Part shown: piece after piece, positions 1 through 8,948 of the stretch
How positions within the stretch are numbered: position 1 is the first letter of the stretch
Layout of the letters: each line of letters starts with the position of its first letter
Source: Synechococcus sp. WH 5701
GTDB lineage: Bacteria > Cyanobacteriota > Cyanobacteriia > PCC-6307 > Cyanobiaceae
Assembly (NCBI RefSeq): GCF_000153045.1
Contig: NZ_CH724159.1
Coordinates: 895,823 to 959,822, forward strand
DNA length: 64,000 bases
Reading direction: 5' to 3'
The notes under the pieces: generated by a model
What the model was told of the DNA's origin: nothing
Databases searched by the model: none
The model's input: only the letters and a program-made list of their open reading frames with translations
Position numbers and translations under genes: made by a program

Positions 1-407
1 CGCACCCGAGCAAAGGCCCTGGGTTGATACACACCGCCGCCGGCGGCGATCTGGATCACCCCCCGCAGCCGCGACCCCAGGGACCCGGCTGCATGCAGGG
101 CGATGCTTCCCCCCAGGGAATGGCCCATCAGCACCACGGGTGAGTCGGGATCGATCCGGCGGCAGGCCTCGCTCACCCAGCGACCGTAGCTGGCCAGGCT
201 CGGTTGCAGGCCTGCCGGGCGCGGTTCCGCTCCGAAGCCCGGCAGATCAGGGCACCACAGACGCCAGCGGTTCTGCAGTTCAGCGCTCAGCGGGCCCCAG
301 AGCCTGCCGGAGAGCATCCAGCCGTGCAGGCCCACCAGCAGAACCCCGGTCTGGTCGGGTTCCAAGGCCTGGGGGCGTGCAACCAATCCCTTCAGGGGGT
401 CTTCCAC
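1..407 (-). CDS. alpha/beta-fold hydrolase, partial (C-terminus beyond window edge)
   Basis: Reading the minus strand gives an alpha/beta hydrolase N-terminal half. There is a hydrophobic strand followed by LHGW (oxyanion-hole type HG), then PDLPGFG, then the nucleophile elbow GHSLGG with Ser as the likely catalytic residue. The acid and His of the triad lie outside the window. No ATG is present; the GTG at 405-407 is my choice, and a start further upstream in the same open frame is possible. It is divergent from the GNAT gene with only about 14 bases between starts. The substrate cannot be told from this fragment. Confidence 0.7.
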   Translation of the reverse strand, partial: MEDPLKGLVARPQALEPDQTGVLLVGLHGWMLSGRLWGPLSAELQNRWRLWCPDLPGFGAEPRPAGLQPSLASYGRWVSEACRRIDPDSPVVLMGHSLGGSIALHAAGSLGSRLRGVIQIAAGGGVYQPRAFARV

Positions 408-421
408 CAGCCTGCCCTGGA

Positions 422-961
422 ATGCCCTCGATCGGGCAGGATCGTGCCAATGCGTTGCCTCGGCCGTCTGGTTTGGACACTGACCCGCTCCTCTCCAGCT
501 TCTACGGCTCCGGTTGGCGCCGTTGCCCCAGTCCGAACCCCCAGCTGGAGCTGGTGCTCAGTCTGGAGCGGGAGATCGATCTGGTGGAACTGGAGCAGCT
601 CTGCGATGCCGTCGGCTGGAGCCGCCGTCCGATCCGCAGGGTGCGCAAGGCCCTGCAGCACAGCCTGCTGCGGGTGGGCCTCTGGCGCCATGATCCGCGG
701 GTGCCGCGCCTGGTCGGCTTCGCCCGCTGCACCGGGGATGGGGTGATGGAGGCCACGGTCTGGGATGTGGCCGTGCATCCGCTCTATCAAGGTGCCGGGC
801 TGGGACGGCAACTGATGGACTACGTGCTTGAGCAGCTCAGGCTGATGGAGGTGGACCGGGTCAGCCTCTTCGCCGATCCTGAAGTGGTGGGGTTTTATCA
901 GTCGCAGGGGTGGGAGCTGGAACCCCACGAGCGGCGCTGCGCCTTCTGGTATTCCCCCTGA
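422..961 (+). CDS. GNAT family N-acetyltransferase (Ycf52-like)
   Basis: The 179-residue product carries a single acetyltransferase (GNAT) domain over roughly residues 45-175. The acetyl-CoA pyrophosphate-binding segment QGAGLG lies near residues 123-128, preceded by the beta strand VWDVAVHP. The C-terminal FYQSQGW is the usual GNAT beta-6/7 region. The block VELEQLCDAVGWSRRP is typical of the cyanobacterial/plastid Ycf52 group related to plant NSI. The substrate is not predictable, and lysine or N-terminal protein acetylation is suspected from plant homologues. The open frame extends upstream to 140, but that part is antisense to the hydrolase and low in quality, so I take the ATG at 422. 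Confidence 0.8.
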   Translation: MPSIGQDRANALPRPSGLDTDPLLSSFYGSGWRRCPSPNPQLELVLSLEREIDLVELEQLCDAVGWSRRPIRRVRKALQHSLLRVGLWRHDPRVPRLVGFARCTGDGVMEATVWDVAVHPLYQGAGLGRQLMDYVLEQLRLMEVDRVSLFADPEVVGFYQSQGWELEPHERRCAFWYSP

Positions 962-986
962 CACCCCACAGGGGCCACCAGTCTGC

Positions 987-1700
987 TCAGGCCTCGTAGT
1001 ACCGCGCCGCCAGGTCCGCTGGATCGGCGCCTCGGCGCCAGGCGCGCCGCAGCCGGGCATTGCGCCAGGCCGTGCCCCAGATCCCCAGCTGCCGCCAGCG
1101 CCGTCCATCCACCCGTACCGGCAGCCCCAGGTCGCGGATGGGGCCCAGCTGGCGCAGGCGCAGCACCAGATCGAGGTCCTCCATCAGGGGCAGGGCCCGA
1201 AGACCGCCGGCCCGCTCCAGCAGACGCCGCGGCAGCAGCAGCCCCTGATCGCCGTAGGGCAGCTGACCGGGGCCACTGCGCAGCCGCACTCCCCACTCCA
1301 CCAGGCGCAGGCCAGGGTCTGCCCCCTCGATTCCAAGACGGAAGCACCAGGGGGCCTCAGGGGCGGCCATGGCCCGTTGCACCGCCACCCACCATCCCGC
1401 CGCCAGGCGCAGGTCGGCATGCAGCAACAGCAGCCAGGGGGCACCGCTGCTGGCCACCCCCGCGGCCAGCTGACAGCCCCTCCCCCCCGTCACCTGCAGC
1501 ACCCGCGCGCCCGCCAGGGCCGAGAGGCGGGGACTGCCGTCGTGGCTGCCCCCATCCACCACCAGGCAGCTCTCGACCAGTTCGGTGGGGGCCGTGGCCA
1601 GATCCGCCAGCAGAGCCGGCAGGTGTTCCGCCTCGTTCAATGCCGGGATCACCACCGCCAGGGGGGCACCGGCTGCAGATGGCGCAGCAATTGCCCTCAC
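987..1700 (-). CDS. TIGR04283-type family 2 glycosyltransferase
   Basis: This 237-residue GT-A glycosyltransferase has an N-terminal strand VVIPALNEAEHL (nucleotide-sugar binding), then VVDGGSHDGS, and the metal-binding region LLLLHADLRL (DxD-like HAD). The late GDQGLLLPR and PLMEDLDL motifs match the family that NCBI names 'arsenosugar biosynthesis glycosyltransferase'. The start is a GTG that overlaps the TGA of the upstream gene (GTGA), so the two are probably translationally coupled. No arsenic methyltransferase is in the window, so an arsenosugar role is a family label rather than something shown here. Confidence 0.82.
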   Translation of the reverse strand: MRAIAAPSAAGAPLAVVIPALNEAEHLPALLADLATAPTELVESCLVVDGGSHDGSPRLSALAGARVLQVTGGRGCQLAAGVASSGAPWLLLLHADLRLAAGWWVAVQRAMAAPEAPWCFRLGIEGADPGLRLVEWGVRLRSGPGQLPYGDQGLLLPRRLLERAGGLRALPLMEDLDLVLRLRQLGPIRDLGLPVRVDGRRWRQLGIWGTAWRNARLRRAWRRGADPADLAARYYEA

Positions 1701-2320
1701 CCCAGCCAGGGCTCCAGGTCCCCGGGACGGTCGAGATCGCTGCGCTGCGCCAGCAGGGCCGGCTCCAGGCCCTCCGCAGCGGCTCGCTCCAGGGTCAGGC
1801 GGAGAACATCAGCGCTGCCCCAGGGGATTCCGCTGAGCAGGCTGAGCCGGCACCCCTTCAGCCCGATCAGCCAGTAACCCCCATCGCTGGCTGGCCCGAG
1901 CACCAGGGAGCTGCTGGCGAAAGCCGCAAACGCCGCCTCCAGATCATTGCTGGCCAGCAGGGGCAGGTCGGTGCCGATCAGCAGAACCTGCTGGGCCCCC
2001 TCGCCGAAGGCCCGCGCCAGCTGCCTGGCCATCCGGCTTCCCAGGCCGCCGTCCCCCTGCAGAACGGACCGGTGGACTCCGAGGCTGTGGCCCCAGCGCC
2101 GCGCCCCCCGGGGCCCCAGACCGCTCACGGCCAGGACGAGCTCAGCGCCGTCCACCTGCCGAGCTGTCGCCAGGGTGTGCTCGCTCAGCCGCCGCTGGAT
2201 CCGGGCGGCGGCCGCCCGGCCGAGGCCGACCCCCAGGCGGCTCTTGCAACGGCCGGCCGCCGGCCAGCGGGCCATCACCACCAGCTGCCGTCTGGGATGG
2301 CTCAGCGTCAGCAGGCTCAC
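1697..2320 (-). CDS. TIGR04282-type glycosyltransferase (DUF2064)
   Basis: The 207-residue protein begins with the strand LVVMARWPAAGRCKSRL, a nucleotidyl/glycosyltransferase-A type start with basic residues for phosphate contact. It continues with VLLIGTDLPLL (D of the metal site) and LVLGPASDGGYWLIGL, the signature of the DUF2064/TIGR04282 family. The start is a GTG inside GTGA, overlapping the stop of the HhoA-like protease gene. The longer upstream frame lies inside that gene and is not used. It is paired with the TIGR04283 glycosyltransferase immediately downstream, as is usual for these families. Confidence 0.82.
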   Translation of the reverse strand: MSLLTLSHPRRQLVVMARWPAAGRCKSRLGVGLGRAAAARIQRRLSEHTLATARQVDGAELVLAVSGLGPRGARRWGHSLGVHRSVLQGDGGLGSRMARQLARAFGEGAQQVLLIGTDLPLLASNDLEAAFAAFASSSLVLGPASDGGYWLIGLKGCRLSLLSGIPWGSADVLRLTLERAAAEGLEPALLAQRSDLDRPGDLEPWLG

Positions 2321-3477
2321 TCGCTGGAGCGCAGCTCCGCCGGCTCGAGGGTGACGTCGCGGCTGCTGCTGCCCCGCTTGATGCTGATCATCAGCGGCTG
2401 GCCGACCTTGCCCTGATCGACGGCCACCTGAACCTCGGAGGGGTTCTTCACCGCCTTGCCACCCACGGTCTCGATCAGGTCGCAGGGCTGCAGGCCCGCC
2501 TTGGCTGCCGGGCTGCCCTTGAGCACCTCCACCACCACGACTCCATCGATTTCCGGAAGGCGGCATTCGCTGGAGGTGGCATTGATCTCCCGCGCCAGCT
2601 GGGGCGTGAGCGCCTGCAGGCGCACACCGATGTAGGGGTGGGAGGCTCGTCCCTTCTCCAGGATCTGGGCGGCGATCTGCTTGCCCAGGTTGATCGGGAT
2701 CGCGAAGCTCAGGCCCGCTCCCGGCGCCTGGCGGATAGCGGTGTTCACGCCGATCACCTGACCGCGGTCGTTGATCAGTGGGCCGCCGCTGTTGCCCGGG
2801 TTCACCGCCGCATCCGTCTGGATGTAAGGCACACGCTGGCCTTCACCGATGGCGTTGGTGCGCTGGATGGCACTGATGATGCCCACGGTCACCGTGTTGT
2901 CGAGGCCGAGGGGGTTGCCGATGGCAATCGCCCACTCACCGGGCCGCACCTTGCTGGAGTCCCCCAGGGGAGCCACTGGAAGCTTCTGGGCCACCACCCG
3001 AACCACGGCGATGTCGGTGAGGGGATCGGCGCCAAGCACCTTGCCGTTGAAGCTGCGTCCATCCGGCAGGGTCACCGTCACCTCGGCGGTGCCCTCCACC
3101 ACGTGGGCGTTGGTGAGAATCACCCCGTCGGAGCGGGTGATGAAACCCGACCCCTGGCCTTGCTGCTGCTGGATCGAAGGACCTCCGCCGAAGAGGCCCC
3201 CGAGGGGATTGATCACCCGTTTGACCGTATCGATGCGCACCACGGCGGGACCGACCTTCTCAACCGCATTCACAATGAAATTGTTGCCCGCCTGCATGGG
3301 TGCTGCGGGGGGGGCGTCACTGACCCGGGGCCCCGGAGCGGGGGCGCCGCGCTTGGGGAATCCCGGCATGTTCGGCAGGGGGATCGCGCAACTGCCCAGC
3401 AGGAGTCCACAGAGGCCGGCGGCGGCCAGGGCCCGTCGGCGGGGCGACGGGAGGCCAGGGGCGCAATGGGAAGTCAT
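2317..3477 (-). CDS. HhoA/DegP-like serine protease with PDZ domain, probable lipoprotein
   Basis: This 386-residue trypsin-like (S1C) protease has its catalytic triad visible: His125 in TNAHVV, Asp155 in TDIAVV and Ser230 in NPGNSGGP. A PDZ domain follows at about residues 285-380 (GVVVVEVLKGSPAAKAGLQ). The N-terminus has RRR, a hydrophobic stretch and a lipobox LGSC with Cys30, so a periplasmic lipid-anchored form is likely; other cyanobacterial Hho proteases are usually soluble periplasmic or thylakoid-lumenal. An upstream in-frame ATG at 3511-3513 is an alternative start. It is divergent from dnaA and coupled to two glycosyltransferases downstream. Its role is protein quality control by family knowledge. 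Confidence 0.9.
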   Translation of the reverse strand: MTSHCAPGLPSPRRRALAAAGLCGLLLGSCAIPLPNMPGFPKRGAPAPGPRVSDAPPAAPMQAGNNFIVNAVEKVGPAVVRIDTVKRVINPLGGLFGGGPSIQQQQGQGSGFITRSDGVILTNAHVVEGTAEVTVTLPDGRSFNGKVLGADPLTDIAVVRVVAQKLPVAPLGDSSKVRPGEWAIAIGNPLGLDNTVTVGIISAIQRTNAIGEGQRVPYIQTDAAVNPGNSGGPLINDRGQVIGVNTAIRQAPGAGLSFAIPINLGKQIAAQILEKGRASHPYIGVRLQALTPQLAREINATSSECRLPEIDGVVVVEVLKGSPAAKAGLQPCDLIETVGGKAVKNPSEVQVAVDQGKVGQPLMISIKRGSSSRDVTLEPAELRSSE

Positions 3478-3576
3478 GGCTGTGGAGCGGAGCGGAGCCG
3501 CGAAGCGATTCATTAAAGACCGTGCGGGTCGGGGAAGCTGCCTATATTCGGCCACTTGCCGAGCGAGGAGTGGACG

Positions 3577-5010
3577 GTGCAGCAGGGTCAGGAGCTGTGG
3601 CACCGGGTCCAGGAGGCACTGCAGGCCAACCTCAGCAAGCCCACCTTCGAGACTTGGATCCGGCCGGCCCGCTGCACTGGTTATGCCGACGGCCAGCTGC
3701 AACTGGAGGCCCCCAACAGCTTCGCCAGTGGCTGGCTGCGCAAAAACTATCTGGTCATGATCGCCGCAGTGGCCACCGATCTCGCCGGCCACGCCATTCA
3801 GGTGGAGGTGGGCACAGCCGCCGTGCAGGAGCTGGATGGGTCCCTGAATGGCTCCACCCCGGCCGAGCGTCCCGGAGCAGCCCAGAAGACCGTCGCCGGG
3901 GCCTCACCGGGGGAGGTGCTGCGGGCCACTGCAGGGCCCGCCGGTCCCACCGCCAGCGGCGAGACGCCCCGTCGCCCGGCTCCGGGGCTCAACCCTCGTT
4001 ATGTCTTCAACCGCTTCGTGGTGGGGCCGAACAGCCGCATGGCCCACGCGGCGGCCCTTGCGGTGGCCGAGGCGCCCGGGCGGGAGTTCAATCCGCTTTT
4101 CCTCTGCGGAGGCGTCGGCCTGGGTAAGACCCACCTGATGCAGGCGATCGGCCACTACCGCCTGGAGATCGATCCGGAAGCCCGGGTTTTCTACGTGTCA
4201 ACCGAAACCTTCACCAACGACCTGATCCAGGCCATCCGTAAGGACGGGATGCAGAAGTTCCGCGACCGCTACCGCGCCGCCGATCTGATTCTGGTGGACG
4301 ACATCCAGTTCATCGAGGGCAAGGAATACACCCAGGAAGAGTTCTTCCACACCTTCAATGCCCTGCATGAGGCCGGCCGCCAGATTGTGATCGCCAGCGA
4401 CCGGCCCCCCAGCCAGATCCCGCGGCTGCAGGAGCGGCTGATCTCCCGCTTCTCCATGGGCCTGATCGCCGACATCCAGGCGCCTGATCTGGAAACGCGC
4501 ATGGCGATCCTGCACAAGAAAGCGGAGCAGGAGCGCATGGCCCTGCCCCGTGATCTGATCCAGTACCTGGCCGGCCGCTTCACTTCAAATATCCGAGAAC
4601 TGGAGGGCGCCCTGACGCGGGCAGTGGCCTTTGCCTCGATCACCGGTCTGCCGATGACGGTGGAATCGGTGGCGCCGATGCTCGATCCGGTGGGCAACGA
4701 GGTGCAGGTCACCCCACAGCAGGTGGTCGAGAAGGTGGCGGAGGTGTTCGGGGTGAGCGGAGAGGAGATGCGCAGCAGCAGCCGCAAACGGGCGGTCAGC
4801 CAGGCCCGCCAGGTGGGGATGTACCTGCTGCGCCAGAGCACCGACCTGAGCCTCCCCCGCATCGGTGATGTCTTCGGCGGCAAGGACCACAGCACCGTGA
4901 TGTATGCGGTGGAGCAGATTGAGAAAAAGCTGGCGATTGATCCCTCTCTGGCCCGCCAGTTGCAGCAGGTGCGGGATCTGCTCCAGATCGACAGCCGCCG
5001 CCGGCGCTGA
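3577..5010 (+). CDS. dnaA: Chromosomal replication initiator protein DnaA
   Basis: DnaA is an AAA+ ATPase that opens the replication origin. Domain I starts with [21 protein letters not shown], and a Pro/Ala-rich linker (domain II) spans about residues 85-140. The AAA+ core has Walker [10 protein letters not shown] near residue 176 and Walker [10 protein letters not shown] near 236. The C-terminal DNA-binding domain contains [11 protein letters not shown] near residue 435. I use the GTG at 3577 because GAGGAG lies six bases upstream; a TTG at 3556 in the same frame is the longer alternative. The stop lies three bases from the end of cbbX on the other strand. Confidence 0.97.
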   Translation: MQQGQELWHRVQEALQANLSKPTFETWIRPARCTGYADGQLQLEAPNSFASGWLRKNYLVMIAAVATDLAGHAIQVEVGTAAVQELDGSLNGSTPAERPGAAQKTVAGASPGEVLRATAGPAGPTASGETPRRPAPGLNPRYVFNRFVVGPNSRMAHAAALAVAEAPGREFNPLFLCGGVGLGKTHLMQAIGHYRLEIDPEARVFYVSTETFTNDLIQAIRKDGMQKFRDRYRAADLILVDDIQFIEGKEYTQEEFFHTFNALHEAGRQIVIASDRPPSQIPRLQERLISRFSMGLIADIQAPDLETRMAILHKKAEQERMALPRDLIQYLAGRFTSNIRELEGALTRAVAFASITGLPMTVESVAPMLDPVGNEVQVTPQQVVEKVAEVFGVSGEEMRSSSRKRAVSQARQVGMYLLRQSTDLSLPRIGDVFGGKDHSTVMYAVEQIEKKLAIDPSLARQLQQVRDLLQIDSRRRR

Positions 5011-5013
5011 CCT

Positions 5014-5982
5014 TCAGGTGAGCGGCAGGCTGGGGTCGAGCCCTTCCACTTCCCCCTTGAACACCCGGCTGGCGGTGATGTCCTCGGCCTGGATCGTGAT
5101 CAGATCCAGCTTGGTCAGGCCACGCCCCATGTGGTTGAAGAGCCGATTGGCCTGACGCATGCGCGCCCGGTCGATGGCATTGCGGATCGAGCGGGCATTG
5201 GCGAAGAAGGGCAGCTGCATGCGCCGCTGGATGTATTCGTAGAAGGCGGCCTTGGCGTCCTCGCCGAAACGGTAGCTCTCGGTGGCCAGGATCAGCTGGG
5301 CGATGGCCAGCAGTTCGACGGCGGTATAATCAGGAAAATCGATGTGATTGGCCACCCGTGAGGAGAGACCAGGATTCGATTGGTAGAAAATATCCATTTT
5401 ATCCTTGTAGCCAGCAAAGATCACCACCAGATCGTCGCGGTTATTCTCCATAACCTGCAGTAGAATCTCGATGGCTTCAGATCCGTAATCGCGTTCATTC
5501 TCGGGCCGGTAGAGATAGTAGGCCTCATCGATGAACAGCACGCCGCCCATCGCCTTCTTGAGCATTTCGCGGGTTTTGGGAGCGGTGTGGCCGATGTACT
5601 GACCCACAAGATCATCCCGGGTGGCGGTCACGAGATGGCCCTTGCGCACGTATCCCAGCCGGTGCAGGATCTCGGACATGCGTTCGGCCACGGTGGTCTT
5701 GCCGGTGCCCGGCCGGCCCGTGAACGACATGTGCAGGCTCGGGGCTGCCGTGGTGAGGCCCACCTGCTTGCGGGCCCGCTCCACCACCAGCAGCGCGGCG
5801 ATCTCACGGATTCTGGTCTTCACCGGGCGCAGGCCGATCAACTCGGTATCAAGCTGGTTGAGCACCTCCTGAACATTGGCGGCTTCATAGGCGGCCTCTA
5901 AGTTCACTGGGGCATCGAGGTTCTCCGTTACGGAGCCTTCGGCTTCCGCCGCGGTGGCGATGGGATCAGGCGAGGAGGTCAT
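5014..5982 (-). CDS. cbbX: CbbX-type AAA+ RuBisCO activase
   Basis: The 322-residue AAA+ protein has Walker [10 protein letters not shown] at residues 89-97, the pore loop YIGHT at 129-133 and Walker [10 protein letters not shown] at 147-154, all typical of CbbX. In red-type systems CbbX hexamers pull on the RbcL C-terminus to release inhibitory sugar phosphates. Here it accompanies a form IA RuBisCO, as in other alpha-cyanobacteria, so how it engages that enzyme is unclear. It is the last gene of the minus-strand carboxysome block, and its ATG overlaps the 3' end of the acRAF gene by 17 bases. The first 30 residues are acidic and probably disordered. Confidence 0.9.
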   Translation of the reverse strand: MTSSPDPIATAAEAEGSVTENLDAPVNLEAAYEAANVQEVLNQLDTELIGLRPVKTRIREIAALLVVERARKQVGLTTAAPSLHMSFTGRPGTGKTTVAERMSEILHRLGYVRKGHLVTATRDDLVGQYIGHTAPKTREMLKKAMGGVLFIDEAYYLYRPENERDYGSEAIEILLQVMENNRDDLVVIFAGYKDKMDIFYQSNPGLSSRVANHIDFPDYTAVELLAIAQLILATESYRFGEDAKAAFYEYIQRRMQLPFFANARSIRNAIDRARMRQANRLFNHMGRGLTKLDLITIQAEDITASRVFKGEVEGLDPSLPLT

Positions 5983-6223
5983 CGATGCCCGCGGCGAAGT
6001 CGTGATCGGCGGCGGCGATCGGGGTGTCGTCGTCGACGGGCCGAACAGTGATGTTCACGTAGGTGCTCCCGAAGCTCAGATCGGGGAAGCGCCCCTGCTG
6101 TTCACAGAAGTCATTGAGGCGATCGAGGAACGCGCGGTTGCTGGCGTAATCCTCGAACTCGATGCGCCGCTCGAGCCGGTCGGCCTGCTCGGGTTTGGGG
6201 CGCGGCGTCCAGGGCTGGTCCAT
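5966..6223 (-). CDS. Alpha-carboxysome RuBisCO assembly factor acRAF (pterin dehydratase-like)
   Basis: The 85-residue protein resembles pterin-4a-carbinolamine dehydratase: [18 protein letters not shown], then [15 protein letters not shown], and a terminal [13 protein letters not shown]. The classical catalytic HH pair is not present (FGSTYVNI stands where FxHHP is expected), so an enzymatic role is unlikely. Small proteins of this type near cso operons are known as acRAF and help assemble form IA RuBisCO. It lies 40 bases downstream of chpX, and cbbX starts within its last 17 bases. The assignment rests on fold family plus position. Confidence 0.8.
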   Translation of the reverse strand: MDQPWTPRPKPEQADRLERRIEFEDYASNRAFLDRLNDFCEQQGRFPDLSFGSTYVNITVRPVDDDTPIAAADHDFAAGIDDLLA

Positions 6224-6263
6224 GGTGTTGAGGCTAGGTCAGACGATGGGTACGGCCCCTGGC

Positions 6264-7412
6264 TCAGCTGCTGGGATCCAGGCAATCGGTGCGGGCCACC
6301 GCCAGCCGGCCGGACCAGGCGGCGGCGTAGGCCCGGTTGGCCGCCTGCTCGGCCGGATCGGTGCTGCTGAGCGGATGGGGGAAGGTGCCACGAATGGCGG
6401 CATTGGTCACACAGAACATCGACTTCTGGAAGCTCATGCAGATCTTCACGCGCACATCGCCCTCACCCCGGGTGCGCTGGTGGTACCAGCTGTGCAGCCG
6501 CTCCGGCAGGTGGCGGTACATGTCCTGCATGAGCAGGCTGGGCGGAATGCCCGCCCCCATGCTCGGCAGCGGGTCGGCGTAGAGGGCGCCGTAGGCGAAC
6601 TGGGCCTGATCAGGCGAGATCTGGTGGGCCTGGGCGTTGAAGCTCACCGTGCCCAGGAACGGCGTGCCCCGCAGGAACACCGCTTCCACGTAGGGCACGG
6701 CCACATCCATCAGGAAGGTGAGACCCGCCTTCGGTGGAAGCACCCAGAGGTGCTCGCCAATCACCTCCACCCCGTAGGTGATCGGGTTGGCGGCGGCGGC
6801 CACCAGGCCATCCTTGATGAACTCCACCACGGCATCGATCGAGTCCACGCGTCCATCGGCTTCGGCACGTGCCAGATCGAGGAACAGATCGCTCATCACC
6901 CGCCAGAACTGACCGAGGGCGTGGGTGGTGGCCGCCGTGCGGATCAGCTCGATCAGGAAACCCGGAAACAGGGGATGGAGCACCGCCAGCAGTGGATCGC
7001 GGCGGGTCTTGCGGCGGATGATCGCGGCGCAGTTCTCGGCAAAGGCCTCCGAATCCAGGTAGGCATCGAGGCCGCCGGTGCCATGCCAGAGCATCGTCTT
7101 CATGCAGTACTCGGCGTACTCGAAGTTGATCCGATCGTGGTTCAGGTGGCGCCAGATTCTGGCCGGGCTGTTGTGGCCATCGAGGTACTTGAACAGCGGG
7201 AAGGGCAGCAGGAACTGCTTCTCGGCCTGATAGATCAGGTTGGTGCTGTAGGCATCGAGCACCTCGCCGTAGCTCTTGAGCACATCCACCACCTCGATCA
7301 GGTGGTCGGGCGTGTTCGCCAGAAGGGTCTCGCCGGCAAGAAGTTTCGCGTCCAGTTCAGCGGCGCTGGGCATGCCACCGCTGTAAACCAGCTCGGCTGG
7401 AATGATCGGCAT
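6264..7412 (-). CDS. chpX: CO2 hydration protein ChpX/CupB of the NDH-1 CO2-uptake complex
   Basis: The 382-residue protein matches the ChpX/ChpY (CupB/CupA) family that converts CO2 to bicarbonate on specialised NDH-1 complexes at the thylakoid. Recognisable stretches are PLFKYLDGHNSPARIWRHL, MKTMLWHGTGGLDAYLDS and a C-terminal KICMSFQKSMFCVTNAAI. Conserved His and Cys residues may bind the catalytic metal. The ATG overlaps the ndhD4 stop (TGATG), so the two are coupled. Alpha-cyanobacteria usually carry the NDH-1_4 (constitutive, lower-affinity) set, hence chpX/cupB rather than cupA; that subtype choice is inference. Confidence 0.9.
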   Translation of the reverse strand: MPIIPAELVYSGGMPSAAELDAKLLAGETLLANTPDHLIEVVDVLKSYGEVLDAYSTNLIYQAEKQFLLPFPLFKYLDGHNSPARIWRHLNHDRINFEYAEYCMKTMLWHGTGGLDAYLDSEAFAENCAAIIRRKTRRDPLLAVLHPLFPGFLIELIRTAATTHALGQFWRVMSDLFLDLARAEADGRVDSIDAVVEFIKDGLVAAAANPITYGVEVIGEHLWVLPPKAGLTFLMDVAVPYVEAVFLRGTPFLGTVSFNAQAHQISPDQAQFAYGALYADPLPSMGAGIPPSLLMQDMYRHLPERLHSWYHQRTRGEGDVRVKICMSFQKSMFCVTNAAIRGTFPHPLSSTDPAEQAANRAYAAAWSGRLAVARTDCLDPSS

Positions 7413-8938
7413 CAGCCCAGCCCCCCTGCCTGCAGGGCCGACACCAGGGCCGGCAGCTGGGCAATCGCCGTGCTGGTGCTCTCACTCAGCCGGCCGAGGC
7501 CTGCGGGCAGCAGACCGATCATCACCACCGCGATGGCCAGGGCCGTGGCCGGGATGGTTTCCCGTGGCGCCACCTCCGCCAGGCGCACATCCAGGCGCTG
7601 ATCGGCCACCGGATCGGCGGCCGGCGTGATCGCCAGCCTTCCGAAGAAGGCACGGTTCACCAGCAGCAGGAAGTACACCGCCGTCAGGCCCGAGCCCACG
7701 ATTCCCAGCAGAGTGGCCAGTGGGTAGGCGACGATGCTTCCGCGGAACACCAGGAATTCGGAAATGAAGCCTGACATCCCGGGCATGCCGGCGCTGGCCA
7801 TCACCCCCAGGATCATCAGAGTGCCGGTGAAAGGCAGGCCCCGCTCCGGATTGAGCAGGCCGTGCAGCACCGTCAGATCGCGGGTTCCGGTCTTGCGGTA
7901 GACGGTCCCCACGAGCAGGAACAGCAGCGCCGAGATCAGGCCGTGGCTCACCATCTGGAACGTGGCCCCCAGGATCGCCACCGGCGTGGCCGCCGCCGCC
8001 GCCAGCAGGATGTAGCCCATGTGGCCCACCGAGCTGTAGGCCACCATCCGTTTCATGTCCTGCTGGGCGATCGCCGCCAGCGAGCCGAACAGCACCGACA
8101 CCGCCGCCCAGATCGCCAGCCCCGGCGCCAGTACGGCCCAGGCTTCTGGAAATAGCCCCAGACAGAAGCGCAAGATGCCGTAGGTTCCCAGCTTGAGCAG
8201 CACCCCGGCCAGCAGCACCGACACCGGCGTGGAGGCCTGGGTGTGGGCATCGGGCAACCAGTTGTGGAAGGGGAACAGGGGCACTTTGATCCCGAAACCC
8301 ACCAGCAGCGACCCGAGCAGCAGCAACTGGCTTCCGAGCGCCAGCCGTTCGCTGGTGATCGGCGTGAGGCTGAAATCGACGCTGCCGGTGAACAGGGCCA
8401 GACCGAGGAAGGCGCCCAGGATCAGCATGCCTGACACCGCTGTGAAGATCAGGAACTTGGTGGCCGCGTAGGCCCGGTTGGCACCGCCCCAGATGCTGAT
8501 CAGCAACCAGAGCGGGATCAGCTCGAGCTCATAGAAGAGGAAGAAGAGCAACAGGTTTTCGGCCAGGAAGGCCCCGTTCACGGCTCCGCTGATCACCAAC
8601 AGCAGGGCGAAATAGATGCGCGGCCGCTGGCTGATGTCGCGTGTGCAGATCGCCGACACCAGGGTCAACGCGCCATTGATCAGGACCAACGGCAGGGAAA
8701 GGCCATCGACACCGAGTTTGTAATCAAGCCCGATGTTTCCCACCCACTGGTGCGCCTCCTGCAGCTGCATGGCGCTGTTGCTGGGATCGAAGCGGCTGAG
8801 CACCACCAGGCTCCAGCCAAGCTGCAGAGCCAGCACCACCAGGGCGATCGTCCTCAGTCGCCCGGGAGTGGGCTGGCCCGGCCAGAGCACGAGCACCAGG
8901 GCGCCCATGAAGGGGATCAGCAGCAGCAGGCTCAGCAT
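7412..8938 (-). CDS. ndhD4: NDH-1 subunit D4 (NuoM/ND4-like, CO2 uptake type)
   Basis: The 508-residue polytopic membrane protein is of the proton-translocating ND4/NuoM family. About 14 hydrophobic segments are evident. The antiporter-type residues include the FYELELIPLW segment (conserved Glu in TM5) and a Lys in LVGFGIKVPLFPFHNWLPDAH. It is sandwiched between ndhF4 (10-base gap) and chpX (TGATG overlap), the diagnostic order of the NDH-1 CO2-uptake modules. The D4 label follows the known presence of NDH-1_4 in alpha-cyanobacteria; distinguishing it from D3 would need a tree. Confidence 0.9.
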   Translation of the reverse strand: MLSLLLLIPFMGALVLVLWPGQPTPGRLRTIALVVLALQLGWSLVVLSRFDPSNSAMQLQEAHQWVGNIGLDYKLGVDGLSLPLVLINGALTLVSAICTRDISQRPRIYFALLLVISGAVNGAFLAENLLLFFLFYELELIPLWLLISIWGGANRAYAATKFLIFTAVSGMLILGAFLGLALFTGSVDFSLTPITSERLALGSQLLLLGSLLVGFGIKVPLFPFHNWLPDAHTQASTPVSVLLAGVLLKLGTYGILRFCLGLFPEAWAVLAPGLAIWAAVSVLFGSLAAIAQQDMKRMVAYSSVGHMGYILLAAAAATPVAILGATFQMVSHGLISALLFLLVGTVYRKTGTRDLTVLHGLLNPERGLPFTGTLMILGVMASAGMPGMSGFISEFLVFRGSIVAYPLATLLGIVGSGLTAVYFLLLVNRAFFGRLAITPAADPVADQRLDVRLAEVAPRETIPATALAIAVVMIGLLPAGLGRLSESTSTAIAQLPALVSALQAGGLG

Positions 8939-8948
8939 TGTGGGGTTC

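Noticed and set aside
3478-3576. Possible oriC next to dnaA
   Set aside because: The 99-base gap has no recognisable DnaA boxes (TTWTNCACA) or AT-rich unwinding element. In cyanobacteria the origin is often not beside dnaA in a simple way.
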